Assembly (NCBI GenBank): GCA_964627045.1
Contig: CAZVIK010000171.1
Span: forward strand, 1-8,969
Direction of reading: 5' to 3'
DNA: 8,969 nucleotides
Source: CAZVIK01 sp964627045
GTDB taxonomy: Bacteria; Acidobacteriota; Terriglobia; Bryobacterales; Bryobacteraceae
Shown here: positions 1-5,578 of the stretch, one piece after another
Numbering within the stretch: the stretch's first letter is position 1
How the letters are laid out: the number at the start of each line of letters is the position of its first letter
Made by a program: the position numbers and the translations under genes
Notes under the pieces: model-generated
Told to the model about the DNA's origin: nothing
Seen by the model: only the letters and a program-made list of their open reading frames with translations
Databases searched by the model: none

Positions 1-1
1 T

Positions 2-796
2 GTTGTTGTAGTGCTTGCCCTTTTTGGTTGCTTTTCAGTGCTTGGCATCGTATCCAGCTACGCCCGGATGGTCTGGAAGGTCTCCGGCTACAACTCCCTC
101 CGGAAAGAGACCGATTCCCTCCGCGACCGATACGAAAACCTCCAGAAACAGTACACCCAGACCACCCAGCAGATGGCGGCGCTACAGTTCTTCGCGACGG
201 AGGTCTCCAACGCCTACGGAATCCGCCAAAAACTGGAAGGTCCCCCGGATATCAGCGGAGAGGGCCGCCTGGTACCGACATTTACCGAAAGCCTGGAAAA
301 CTACAACTTCCTGAAAAGCGCGAATATCTCGCGTTTCCGGCGTTCCTCGGCCCGGCTTTGGCAGGCCAACACGTTGCCTAGCCTTTGGCCGGTGGACGGC
401 CGCCTTATCGGAGCTTTTGGGCGTCGCAGCGACCCCTTCACTGGCGAGCAGGCATTCCACACAGGCGTCGATATCTCCGCGCCCATCGGAACCCCGGTGC
501 GCGCCACGGCCGATGGGGTGGTAATGACGGCCGAGAGCGTGGCCCGTTACGGCCGGCTCGTGGTCATCGATCATGGCGGGGCGCAGACCTACTACGGCCA
601 CCTTTCCCGGTATGACGTGATTCCTGGACAGGAAGTGCGCCGCGGGCAGGTCATCGGCGCTGCCGGAATGTCCGGCCGCGCGAGCGGTCCCCACCTTCAC
701 TATGAAGTCAGGCTGGGGGGCGGACCGGTCAACCCCTACAATTTCCTGGCACGCTCGTCGATGGCCCGCGCCACCAAGCCTGACCTTCCCTTCTGA
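2..796 (+). CDS. Membrane-anchored M23/LytM-family metallopeptidase (5' partial)
   Basis: This is a predicted zinc endopeptidase acting on peptidoglycan cross-links in the periplasm. The reading frame is open to the window edge, so the N-terminus is probably missing; GTG at 11 is the first visible start. Counting from that GTG, residues 1-20 are a hydrophobic membrane anchor and roughly 30-65 form a heptad-rich coiled coil. The C-terminal M23 domain covers about 125-247. Its zinc and catalytic residues are all visible: H150 and D154 (HTGVD), H197 (YYGHLS) and H228-L-H230 (GPHLHYEV), so it should be active rather than a degenerate EnvC/NlpD-type activator. The anchor, coiled coil and M23 order is that of the LytM-type envelope hydrolases. 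The gene runs straight into the transporter gene downstream with essentially no gap. Confidence 0.93.
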   Translation, partial: VVVVLALFGCFSVLGIVSSYARMVWKVSGYNSLRKETDSLRDRYENLQKQYTQTTQQMAALQFFATEVSNAYGIRQKLEGPPDISGEGRLVPTFTESLENYNFLKSANISRFRRSSARLWQANTLPSLWPVDGRLIGAFGRRSDPFTGEQAFHTGVDISAPIGTPVRATADGVVMTAESVARYGRLVVIDHGGAQTYYGHLSRYDVIPGQEVRRGQVIGAAGMSGRASGPHLHYEVRLGGGPVNPYNFLARSSMARATKPDLPF

Positions 797-852
797 ACCC
801 CTCCCCTTCCACTCAGCGCCGCAACCGTCTTGAGGTTCTTGCCGCCGCTCTT

Positions 853-1659
853 TTGTTTTCGACGGGCGGAGCCGCCATCAAAGCCGTCGCGCTCACCGGC
901 TGGCAGGTCGCCTGTTTCCGTTCCGCCGTGGCTGCCGCCGCCGTGCTCTTGCTGATTCCCGCGTCGCGCCGCGGCTGGAACTTGCGCGTCCTCCTGGTGG
1001 CGGCCAGCTACGCCGCTACGCTGATCCTCTTCGTTCAAGCCAACCGGCTGACCACCGCCGCCCACTCGATCTTCCTCCAGTCCACGGCCCCTTTCTACCT
1101 GTTGCTGGCCGGCCCCTGGTTGCTCAAGGAGCCGATCCGCCGCTCCGATCTCGCCCTGCTCGCCGTGGTGGGCCTGGGGATGTCACTATTTCTCGTCGGT
1201 GGCCAGGCGCCCGCGCGCACCGCGCCCGATCCCGCTCGGGGCAACGCTCTCGCCCTGATTTCCGGTGTTACCTGGGCGCTCACTCTGGCGGGATTGCGCT
1301 GGCTGAGCGTCCGTTACCCCGGCGCCGATCGTGGCATGGCGACCGTCGCGGCGGGCAACCTGCTCGCCTGCTTATTCTGCCTGCCGATGGCGGTCCCCGT
1401 GGCATTCACCCTGTCCGATGCCGCCGTCATCGGGTACCTGGGAGTGTTCCAGATCGGAGCCGCCTACGTCTGCCTCACGCGCGGATTGAAACGCGTTCCC
1501 GCTCTGGAAGGTTCGCTGCTGTTGTTGGCCGAGCCCGCCCTGAATCCCCTTTGGGCCGTTATGATTCACGGCGAGCGCCCCTCGCCCGCGGCCATGGCCG
1601 GCGCAGCGCTGATCCTAGCGGCGAGCCTCACCCACGCGTTTCTCCGGCGCCGCGCCTGA
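853..1659 (+). CDS. DMT-superfamily (EamA) transporter
   Basis: This is a predicted ten-helix inner-membrane permease of the drug/metabolite transporter family; the substrate cannot be told from sequence. Two EamA repeats are visible. The second ends in the family signature LLAEPALNPLWAVMIHGERPS followed by a last helix and a basic tail. The TTG at 853 is the first conventional start, but it falls inside the first helix (LFSTGGAAIKA). The frame stays open upstream to 784 with no ATG, GTG or TTG. A CTG at 793-795 overlaps the preceding TGA (CTGA) and would add 20 residues (MNPSPSTQRR...LEVLAAAL), completing helix 1. I give the conventional start but think CTG 793 is more likely. The last 45 bp overlap, in antisense, the end of the minus-strand glycosyltransferase. 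Confidence 0.88.
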   Translation: MFSTGGAAIKAVALTGWQVACFRSAVAAAAVLLLIPASRRGWNLRVLLVAASYAATLILFVQANRLTTAAHSIFLQSTAPFYLLLAGPWLLKEPIRRSDLALLAVVGLGMSLFLVGGQAPARTAPDPARGNALALISGVTWALTLAGLRWLSVRYPGADRGMATVAAGNLLACLFCLPMAVPVAFTLSDAAVIGYLGVFQIGAAYVCLTRGLKRVPALEGSLLLLAEPALNPLWAVMIHGERPSPAAMAGAALILAASLTHAFLRRRA

Positions 1660-2805
1660 CGCCGCCGGGCGCGCCAGAATCTGCTCCAGGATCTCGGGGA
1701 TCTCGAAGACCGCACGATTCTTCACGGCCCCCGCATTCGCGCGGTAGCGGGCCAGCGTGGCCGGTTCCGTGAGTTGCGCCACCGCTTCGGTAATCTCGCG
1801 GAAGCTATGCACCACCATCCCCGTCTCGGTCTCTCTTACCCACGCCGTGTTGTAGCGTTCCTGGGGCAGCGTCCAGGCATTCGACTGCACGATGACCGGC
1901 AACCCCATGGCCAGCGCCTCGCTGATGCTCCCCGGTCCCGGCTTCCCGACGAAGAAATCGGCCAGGCGCATGTAGTACGGAATCTCCGTGGTGAATCCTT
2001 CCACGAAGGTTTTCACACGCCCGCTCCTGGCGCGCAGCCGCGCCGCCAGCGCTTCGTTTCTCCCGCAAATCAGGATCAACTGCACATCCAGCGGCGAGGC
2101 GTCCAGCCGTTCCACGATGTCCTGCATGACGCCGGAGCCCTCGCCCCCGAACATCACCAATCCCGTGGTCCGGTCCGGGTCCAGCCCCAGCCGCCGCCTC
2201 TCCTCGATGCGGTCTCCCTGGAACGGTTCGTAGAATCGCGGGTGCAGAATCATGCCCGATGTGCGGAAAATCCGGTCTTCCGTGTAGCCCTGCGCGCGCG
2301 CCTGCTCTTCGGCCTTCCAGGAACCGCATACCAAATACTGGTCCTGGCGTTCAATCCAGAAATGCGGCGGGTAATCGGCCAGGTCGGTCAACACGGTGAC
2401 CAGCGGCGCCGCCGGACACACCTTCTTCAGGCTCAGGAACAAAGACCGGTTGAAGTTCGGCACCAGCGACACCACCATGTCCGGCTGGCTGAGCTTCCAA
2501 TGCGCCCGCAGCAGCCTTACCTGCTGCGGCCGGGATGCCCGGATCAGCGCGTGCATCGCAGCGCACAGGTGGCTCGACCCCAGCGTCCACCCCTTGCGCA
2601 GCAGCAGGTTGTAAATGTCCTGGAGCCGCAGGCCCAGAGCGCGCCGGAAGATGTCCATCGAGTCCAGCAGCTCCTGCAAGTTGACCAGCCGGGTCTCCCA
2701 GGCTCCGCCCTTGCTGTCCAGCACGTGTTTCAGCGCCGTAGCCGCCGCGCGGTGTCCCCCGCCGGCCTCGAAGTAGATGAGATCGACCTTCGCCACCCTG
2801 TCCAT
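1615..2805 (-). CDS. MGDG synthase/UgtP-type glycolipid glycosyltransferase
   Basis: The 396-aa product is a GT-B-fold enzyme, family GT28-like, predicted to transfer a sugar from a UDP-sugar to diacylglycerol or a similar lipid at the membrane face. The N-terminal domain begins with GGGH (residues 15-18), the hallmark of MGDG synthase and UgtP, and includes DLADYPPHFW (141-150). The C-terminal donor-binding domain has FGGEGS (219-224), CGRN (247-250), FVEGF (267-271), GKPGPGSISEALAMGLPVI (287-305) and QERYNT (315-320). There is no signal peptide or clear membrane helix, as expected for a peripheral enzyme. ATG at 2805 is the start; no strong ribosome site precedes it. The gene is divergent from thymidine kinase, 47 bp away, and its 3' end overlaps the transporter. 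The sugar and lipid acceptor are not determinable. A MurG-like role is less likely because of the GGGH and GPGSISEA pattern. Confidence 0.87.
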   Translation of the reverse strand: MDRVAKVDLIYFEAGGGHRAAATALKHVLDSKGGAWETRLVNLQELLDSMDIFRRALGLRLQDIYNLLLRKGWTLGSSHLCAAMHALIRASRPQQVRLLRAHWKLSQPDMVVSLVPNFNRSLFLSLKKVCPAAPLVTVLTDLADYPPHFWIERQDQYLVCGSWKAEEQARAQGYTEDRIFRTSGMILHPRFYEPFQGDRIEERRRLGLDPDRTTGLVMFGGEGSGVMQDIVERLDASPLDVQLILICGRNEALAARLRARSGRVKTFVEGFTTEIPYYMRLADFFVGKPGPGSISEALAMGLPVIVQSNAWTLPQERYNTAWVRETETGMVVHSFREITEAVAQLTEPATLARYRANAGAVKNRAVFEIPEILEQILARPAASGAAPEKRVGEARR

Positions 2806-2852
2806 TGTTTCACAGGCGACAACGCCCGTCGGCCCGTGGTATCAATGGAAAA
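2806..2852. promoter_or_regulatory. Divergent intergenic spacer, presumed promoters for glycosyltransferase and thymidine kinase
   Basis: Only 47 bp separate the two divergent starts, so both promoters should lie here or extend into the neighbouring coding sequences. On the minus strand TTGATA (complement of 2840-2845) stands 17 bp from TTGTCG (complement of 2817-2822). The first is a fair -35 but the second is a poor -10. No convincing plus-strand pair is visible. GGAAAA just before the ATG at 2853 is a weak ribosome site for thymidine kinase. Confidence 0.3.
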
Positions 2853-3479
2853 ATGAATTTCGTCGCCGGCAATACCGGGTGGATCGAGGTCATTTGCGGC
2901 CCCATGTTCTCGGGTAAGAGCGAGGAACTCATCCGCCGGCTGCGCCGCGCCACCATCGCCCGCAAGCGCGTGCAGGTCTTCAAGCCCGCCATGGACGACC
3001 GCTATTCGCTCGACGAAATCGTCTCCCACGGCGAGCTGCGCATGAAATCCGAGGTCGTGGAGAACGCGGCCGGCATCATGCGCTGCCTGGATTGGCGCAC
3101 CGAGGTGATCGGCATTGACGAAGCCAATTTCATGGGCCCGGAACTGGTCGGCGTCGCCACCCAACTGGCCGATAGCGGCAAGCAGGTGATCGTCTCCGGC
3201 CTAGACACCGACTACCTGGGCCGCCCCTTCGCCCCCATTCCCGATTTGCTCTGTCTGGCCGAGTCGATCTCCAAGACGCTGGCCATCTGCATGCGCTGCG
3301 GCGCGCCCGCCAAACACACCCAGCGGCTGGTGGGCTCGGACGCGCTAATTGTGGTGGGCGCCGCCGGCATGTATGAGGCCCGCTGCCGCCGCTGCTTCGA
3401 GCCCGGCATTCCCAAGCAGGAACTGCTGGATTTCGCGCGCCCGCCGGACCCGCGCTCCGCGCCGCCCGGAGCCGTGTGA
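2853..3479 (+). CDS. tdk: Thymidine kinase (type II, TK1-like)
   Basis: The enzyme phosphorylates thymidine to dTMP with ATP in the pyrimidine salvage pathway. The 208-aa product has the usual TK1 length and order: P-loop GPMFSGKS (16-23), KPAMDDRYS (44-52), VSHG, the Walker B/catalytic segment GIDEANF (87-93) with general base E90, the GLDTDYLGRPF segment (116-125), and a structural zinc site made of C147, C150, C178 and C181. The lasso/substrate segment VGAAGMYEARC (168-178) is intact. DEAN replaces the commoner DEAQ. I chose ATG 2853 because family homology begins a few residues later. An upstream in-frame TTG at 2805 would add 16 unlikely residues and collide with the divergent gene. The stop is 7 bp before the SGNH hydrolase start, so the two are likely cotranscribed. 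Confidence 0.95.
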   Translation: MNFVAGNTGWIEVICGPMFSGKSEELIRRLRRATIARKRVQVFKPAMDDRYSLDEIVSHGELRMKSEVVENAAGIMRCLDWRTEVIGIDEANFMGPELVGVATQLADSGKQVIVSGLDTDYLGRPFAPIPDLLCLAESISKTLAICMRCGAPAKHTQRLVGSDALIVVGAAGMYEARCRRCFEPGIPKQELLDFARPPDPRSAPPGAV

Positions 3480-3486
3480 AGCTACC

Positions 3487-4290
3487 ATGACGAGAACCAC
3501 CCTGGCCGCCGTTGTCGCTTTCGCCGCTGTGGCGCTCCACCCGCCCCCGCTCCACGCCCAGGCGCCACCCGTTCCGGCCGATCATCCGGTCGAACGTACC
3601 GATGCCAACTCCCGCGCCGCCCACCAGCAGCTATTGGAAAAGGCGCGGCGCGGCGGCATCCAGGTCTACTTTCTTGGCGACTCGATTACGCGCCGCTGGG
3701 GGGCCACCGATTACCCCGAGTTCCTGGCCCATTGGAATCGTAACTTCTTCGGCTGGCACGCGGCTAACTTCGGCTGGGGCGGTGACACCACCCAGAACAT
3801 CCTTTGGCGCATTCAGAACGGTGAACTGGACGGCGTGAATCCCAAGGTCATCGTCCTTTTGGCCGGGACCAATAACATCGGCAACTCCCCGCCGCCGGAA
3901 GGCGCCGAAGCCCGTGCGGCCGATGTCGTGCGCGGCATTCAGGCCATCCTCGGGGTGCTCCAAGCCAAAGCCCCCGCGTCGGCCGTCCTCTTGATGGGGA
4001 TCTTTCCCCGCAATGACAACATGGCCGCCATGCCGGTCATTAATCGGGTTAACGAGAGCCTCGCCGGGCTTGCCGGTGGCAGGATTCGATTCCTCAACAT
4101 TAACGACAAGCTCGCGGATCGCGGCGGGGTTTTGTTCGAGGGCATGACGGTGGACAAGCTACACCTTTCGCTCCAGGGCTACCAGGTCTGGGCCGACGCG
4201 CTGAAGCCGGTGCTGAGCGAGTTGCTCGGCCCCCCCGCCGCCGAAGACCACGCCCCTCCGCCCACCGGCGACCCAAGCGTCATGCGGTGA
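3487..4290 (+). CDS. Exported SGNH/GDSL-family esterase
   Basis: This is a predicted secreted hydrolase of the SGNH fold, most like the platelet-activating-factor acetylhydrolase beta/gamma-type lipases found in many bacteria. The substrate is unknown; acyl or acetyl esters on glycans or lipids are typical. Residues 1-24 form a signal peptide with a probable cleavage at LHA-QA. The four catalytic blocks are present: GDSIT with nucleophile S66, the block II glycine in GWGGD (96-100), GTNN with N129, and DKLH with D223 and H226. The C-terminal tail is proline-rich (APPPTGDPS). ATG at 3487 is chosen because it gives the signal peptide directly; the frame continues upstream inside thymidine kinase and that extension is not credible. 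A diverged copy of the last 40 bp recurs at 4930-4969. Confidence 0.92.
   Translation: MTRTTLAAVVAFAAVALHPPPLHAQAPPVPADHPVERTDANSRAAHQQLLEKARRGGIQVYFLGDSITRRWGATDYPEFLAHWNRNFFGWHAANFGWGGDTTQNILWRIQNGELDGVNPKVIVLLAGTNNIGNSPPPEGAEARAADVVRGIQAILGVLQAKAPASAVLLMGIFPRNDNMAAMPVINRVNESLAGLAGGRIRFLNINDKLADRGGVLFEGMTVDKLHLSLQGYQVWADALKPVLSELLGPPAAEDHAPPPTGDPSVMR
4251..4290 (+). repeat. Direct repeat copy 1: 3' end of the SGNH hydrolase gene
   Basis: This 40-bp stretch, ending with the hydrolase stop codon TGA, matches 4930-4969 without gaps at 32 of 40 positions by my hand alignment. Both copies translate in the same frame to a tail ending at a stop: APPPTGDPSVMR here and PPPLTGDPSANR in copy 2 (8 of 12 residues identical). 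The offset between copies is 679 bp. Confidence 0.7.
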
Positions 4291-4510
4291 AGACGGACGG
4301 ACCGTTTTCATGGGCATTGTTGCAGCCAACTGCGGTGGCCGGCACGTCGCGCGGATTCGATTTCGGGAGCGCCGGATCGTCCTGATTCAGTGTCAGTACC
4401 AAGAGACTCCTCACCTAGCCCAGTACCACGAACTCGGCGTAGGGAGGTCTCCCTCTGTAGACTAGACAACCAGGCAAGTGGTGGCGGTGCCGGGATGCGC
4501 GCGCCACGTA

Positions 4511-4539
4511 TTGACATCTACTAATGTCGTTAGTATTGT
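4511..4539 (+). promoter_or_regulatory. Sigma70-type promoter of the small accessory gene
   Basis: A perfect -35 TTGACA (4511-4516) is followed after exactly 17 bp by TATTGT (4534-4539), which matches the -10 consensus at 4 of 6 positions. Transcription would begin near 4546, immediately before the ATG at 4547, which predicts a leaderless or near-leaderless mRNA. The row 4501-4560 is only 38% GC (23 of 60), very unlike the surrounding genome, so the match could partly reflect local AT content. Confidence 0.6.
4513..4535. promoter_or_regulatory. Nested inverted repeats inside the promoter, candidate operator
   Basis: Two perfect dyads overlap here. GACAT (4513-4517) pairs with ATGTC (4524-4528) around a 6-bp centre, and TACTAA (4519-4524) pairs with TTAGTA (4530-4535) around a 5-bp centre. 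The first dyad covers part of the -35 box and the spacer; the second covers the spacer and the first two bases of the -10 box. A protein bound to either would block RNA polymerase, so a repressor site is a reasonable inference. Binding is not shown. Confidence 0.4.
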
Positions 4540-4546
4540 TATTGCT

Positions 4547-4876
4547 ATGTCAGTATACGAAACGCTTCGGCAAGCAATAATCGCCAAGAGTGCTTGCGTG
4601 ATCGCAAAGCCGGGCGAGCCCTGGAGGAAGATTTGCCCCTACCGTTTGGGAAGGTCTTCACAGGGGGAAGAAAATGTTCTCTATTACCAGTTCGATGGCT
4701 ACACTAGCTCGGCCGGGGGACTGCAGCCCGATGGCGCCTCAGCGAACTGGCGGTGTAATCACGTTGCTGATATAGCGACGGCAGAGATCATCGGGGACCC
4801 GTGGCATGAACCAACGGTGAAGCCCAAGACTGCCGGACGCTGTGTAGTCGATCTAGACGTCGAGGTTGCGTACTGA
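4547..4876 (+). CDS. Small uncharacterised protein, possible stand-alone WYL-like domain
   Basis: This is a 109-aa cytosolic protein with no signal peptide or membrane segment. Its plan resembles WYL-domain modules and small WYL-like proteins: an N-terminal helix (VYETLRQAIIAK, 3-14), a central segment PYRLGRSSQGEE (31-42), VLYYQFDG (44-51), a Ser/Gly-rich turn (SSAGG, 54-58), WRC (68-70) and an acidic end (DLDVEVAY). I recognise the pattern from memory only and no function is proven. WYL domains commonly sense ligands or nucleic acids in regulators of stress and defence loci, but no DNA-binding helix-turn-helix is visible here. ATG 4547 is chosen because homology-like sequence starts there and a promoter ends just before it; a GTG at 4478 would include the promoter itself. 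GC content is clearly lower than in the neighbours (53% over 4501-4800), suggesting horizontal acquisition. Confidence 0.7.
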   Translation: MSVYETLRQAIIAKSACVIAKPGEPWRKICPYRLGRSSQGEENVLYYQFDGYTSSAGGLQPDGASANWRCNHVADIATAEIIGDPWHEPTVKPKTAGRCVVDLDVEVAY

Positions 4877-4911
4877 AGGGTAGGTCTCACAGGTCGCAGT
4901 GGTCAGGCCAC

Positions 4912-4931
4912 GTGCCTGTCGGCCAAGGCAC
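4912..4931 (+). terminator. Weak hairpin after the accessory gene
   Basis: GTGCCT (4912-4917) and AGGCAC (4926-4931) can form a six-pair stem with an 8-nt loop, 35 bp after the accessory gene's stop codon. No run of T follows, so this is not a standard intrinsic terminator. It may only slow transcription or be chance. Confidence 0.25.
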
Positions 4932-4969
4932 CCCCTCCGCTCACCGGCGACCCGAGCGCGAACCGGTGA
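4930..4969 (+). repeat. Direct repeat copy 2: vestigial SGNH hydrolase 3' end
   Basis: This non-coding copy of the hydrolase tail matches 4251-4290 at 32 of 40 bases and ends in the same stop codon. Read in the matching frame it gives PPPLTGDPSANR then stop, with an in-frame stop at 4874-4876 upstream, so there is no intact gene. It marks the right edge of the low-GC island. It could be a remnant of a tandem hydrolase paralogue or a duplication made when the island arrived. Confidence 0.65.
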
Positions 4970-5047
4970 TGGTTCCTGAGGCTTCTGAGTGATTCGCCCG
5001 CTAGCGCCAGCCCGCTGGATTTCGCTACACTTGAAGTACCGGTCGGT

Positions 5048-5566
5048 ATGTTGACGTACATCTCCAACCGCGATCACCGGCTGATGCGCCGGATCCATCG
5101 GTGGCCTGCGCCCCGATGGGTAAGATTCTGGATGATCTGCGCCACCCGCGGCGGTGACGGCTGGCTCTGGTGTCTGCTTGGCCTGCTGGTCCTGCTCTAC
5201 GCCGGGCCGGAAGCCTTCGTGGCCCTGGCGGCCGCAGCCCTTGCGACCGGCTCGGGCATCGCGTTGTTCACCTGCCTCAAGCGAAAGGCGGGCCGCAAAC
5301 GCCCCTGCGCCATCGAGCCGCACTGCTGGTCGAGGATCCTCCCGCCGGATCGCTTCTCGTTCCCCTCCGGACATTCGATCACGGCTTTCGCGGTCACCCT
5401 TCCGCTCGGCTTGTTCTTCCCGCCGCTCATGCTCGGCCTCATGTTTTGCGCCATCAGCGTGGCGCTCTCCCGGATTCTTCTGGGAATGCACTTCCTCAGC
5501 GACGTGGTGGCCGGATCGGCCATCGGGTCGGCGCTCGGTTACGCGGCGTTCCGGCTGTTCAGCTAG
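5048..5566 (+). CDS. PAP2-family membrane phosphatase
   Basis: This is a predicted integral-membrane lipid phosphatase of 172 aa with about five to six hydrophobic segments. It carries the complete three-part phosphatase signature: K78-x6-R85-P86 (KRKAGRKRP), P106-S-G-H109 (FPSGHS) and S141-R142-x5-H148-x3-D152 (SRILLGMHFLSD). Family members dephosphorylate phosphatidic acid, phosphatidylglycerol phosphate or undecaprenyl pyrophosphate at the outer face of the inner membrane; the sequence does not decide between them. ATG 5048 gives a normal-length protein, and no strong ribosome site precedes it. RmuC follows 12 bp after the stop, so cotranscription is likely. A downstream PBP1b gene makes a lipid carrier recycling role attractive, but this is inference. 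Confidence 0.93.
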   Translation: MLTYISNRDHRLMRRIHRWPAPRWVRFWMICATRGGDGWLWCLLGLLVLLYAGPEAFVALAAAALATGSGIALFTCLKRKAGRKRPCAIEPHCWSRILPPDRFSFPSGHSITAFAVTLPLGLFFPPLMLGLMFCAISVALSRILLGMHFLSDVVAGSAIGSALGYAAFRLFS

Positions 5567-5578
5567 CCGGCCGATTCC

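Larger units (their letters stand above)
4291..4546. other. Intergenic part of the accessory island, no convincing gene
   Basis: These 256 bp lie between the hydrolase stop and the small accessory gene. A minus-strand reading frame of 69 codons spans 4308-4517, but its Arg/Ser/Gly-rich product looks like chance. Visible structure is limited. CAGTACCA occurs at 4394-4401 and again at 4421-4428, each followed by a similar GA/ACTC stretch. GAGACTCC at 4403-4410 can pair with GGA-G-GTCTC at 4443-4451. No T-run follows, so I do not call a terminator. The promoter of the next gene lies at the right end. Confidence 0.5.

Noticed and set aside
2805..2852. TTG 2805 as start of thymidine kinase
   Set aside because: It would overlap the divergent glycosyltransferase start and add 16 basic residues not typical of the family; ATG 2853 fits the usual length.
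1774..2856. A 360-codon open frame on the plus strand
   Set aside because: It is antisense to the well-supported glycosyltransferase and its His/Arg/Gln/Pro-rich translation shows no domain pattern.
4308..4517. A 69-codon minus-strand frame in the island
   Set aside because: It has no recognisable motif, an Arg/Ser/Gly-rich composition and no ribosome site, and it overlaps repeats and the promoter; best treated as chance.
4478..4546. GTG 4478 as start of the small accessory gene
   Set aside because: The extra 23 residues would be encoded by the promoter and inverted repeats, and the family-like sequence begins at ATG 4547.
5003..5031. TACACT at 5026-5031 as a -10 box for the PAP2 gene
   Set aside because: No acceptable -35 hexamer lies at 16-18 bp upstream (AGCGCC is at that place).
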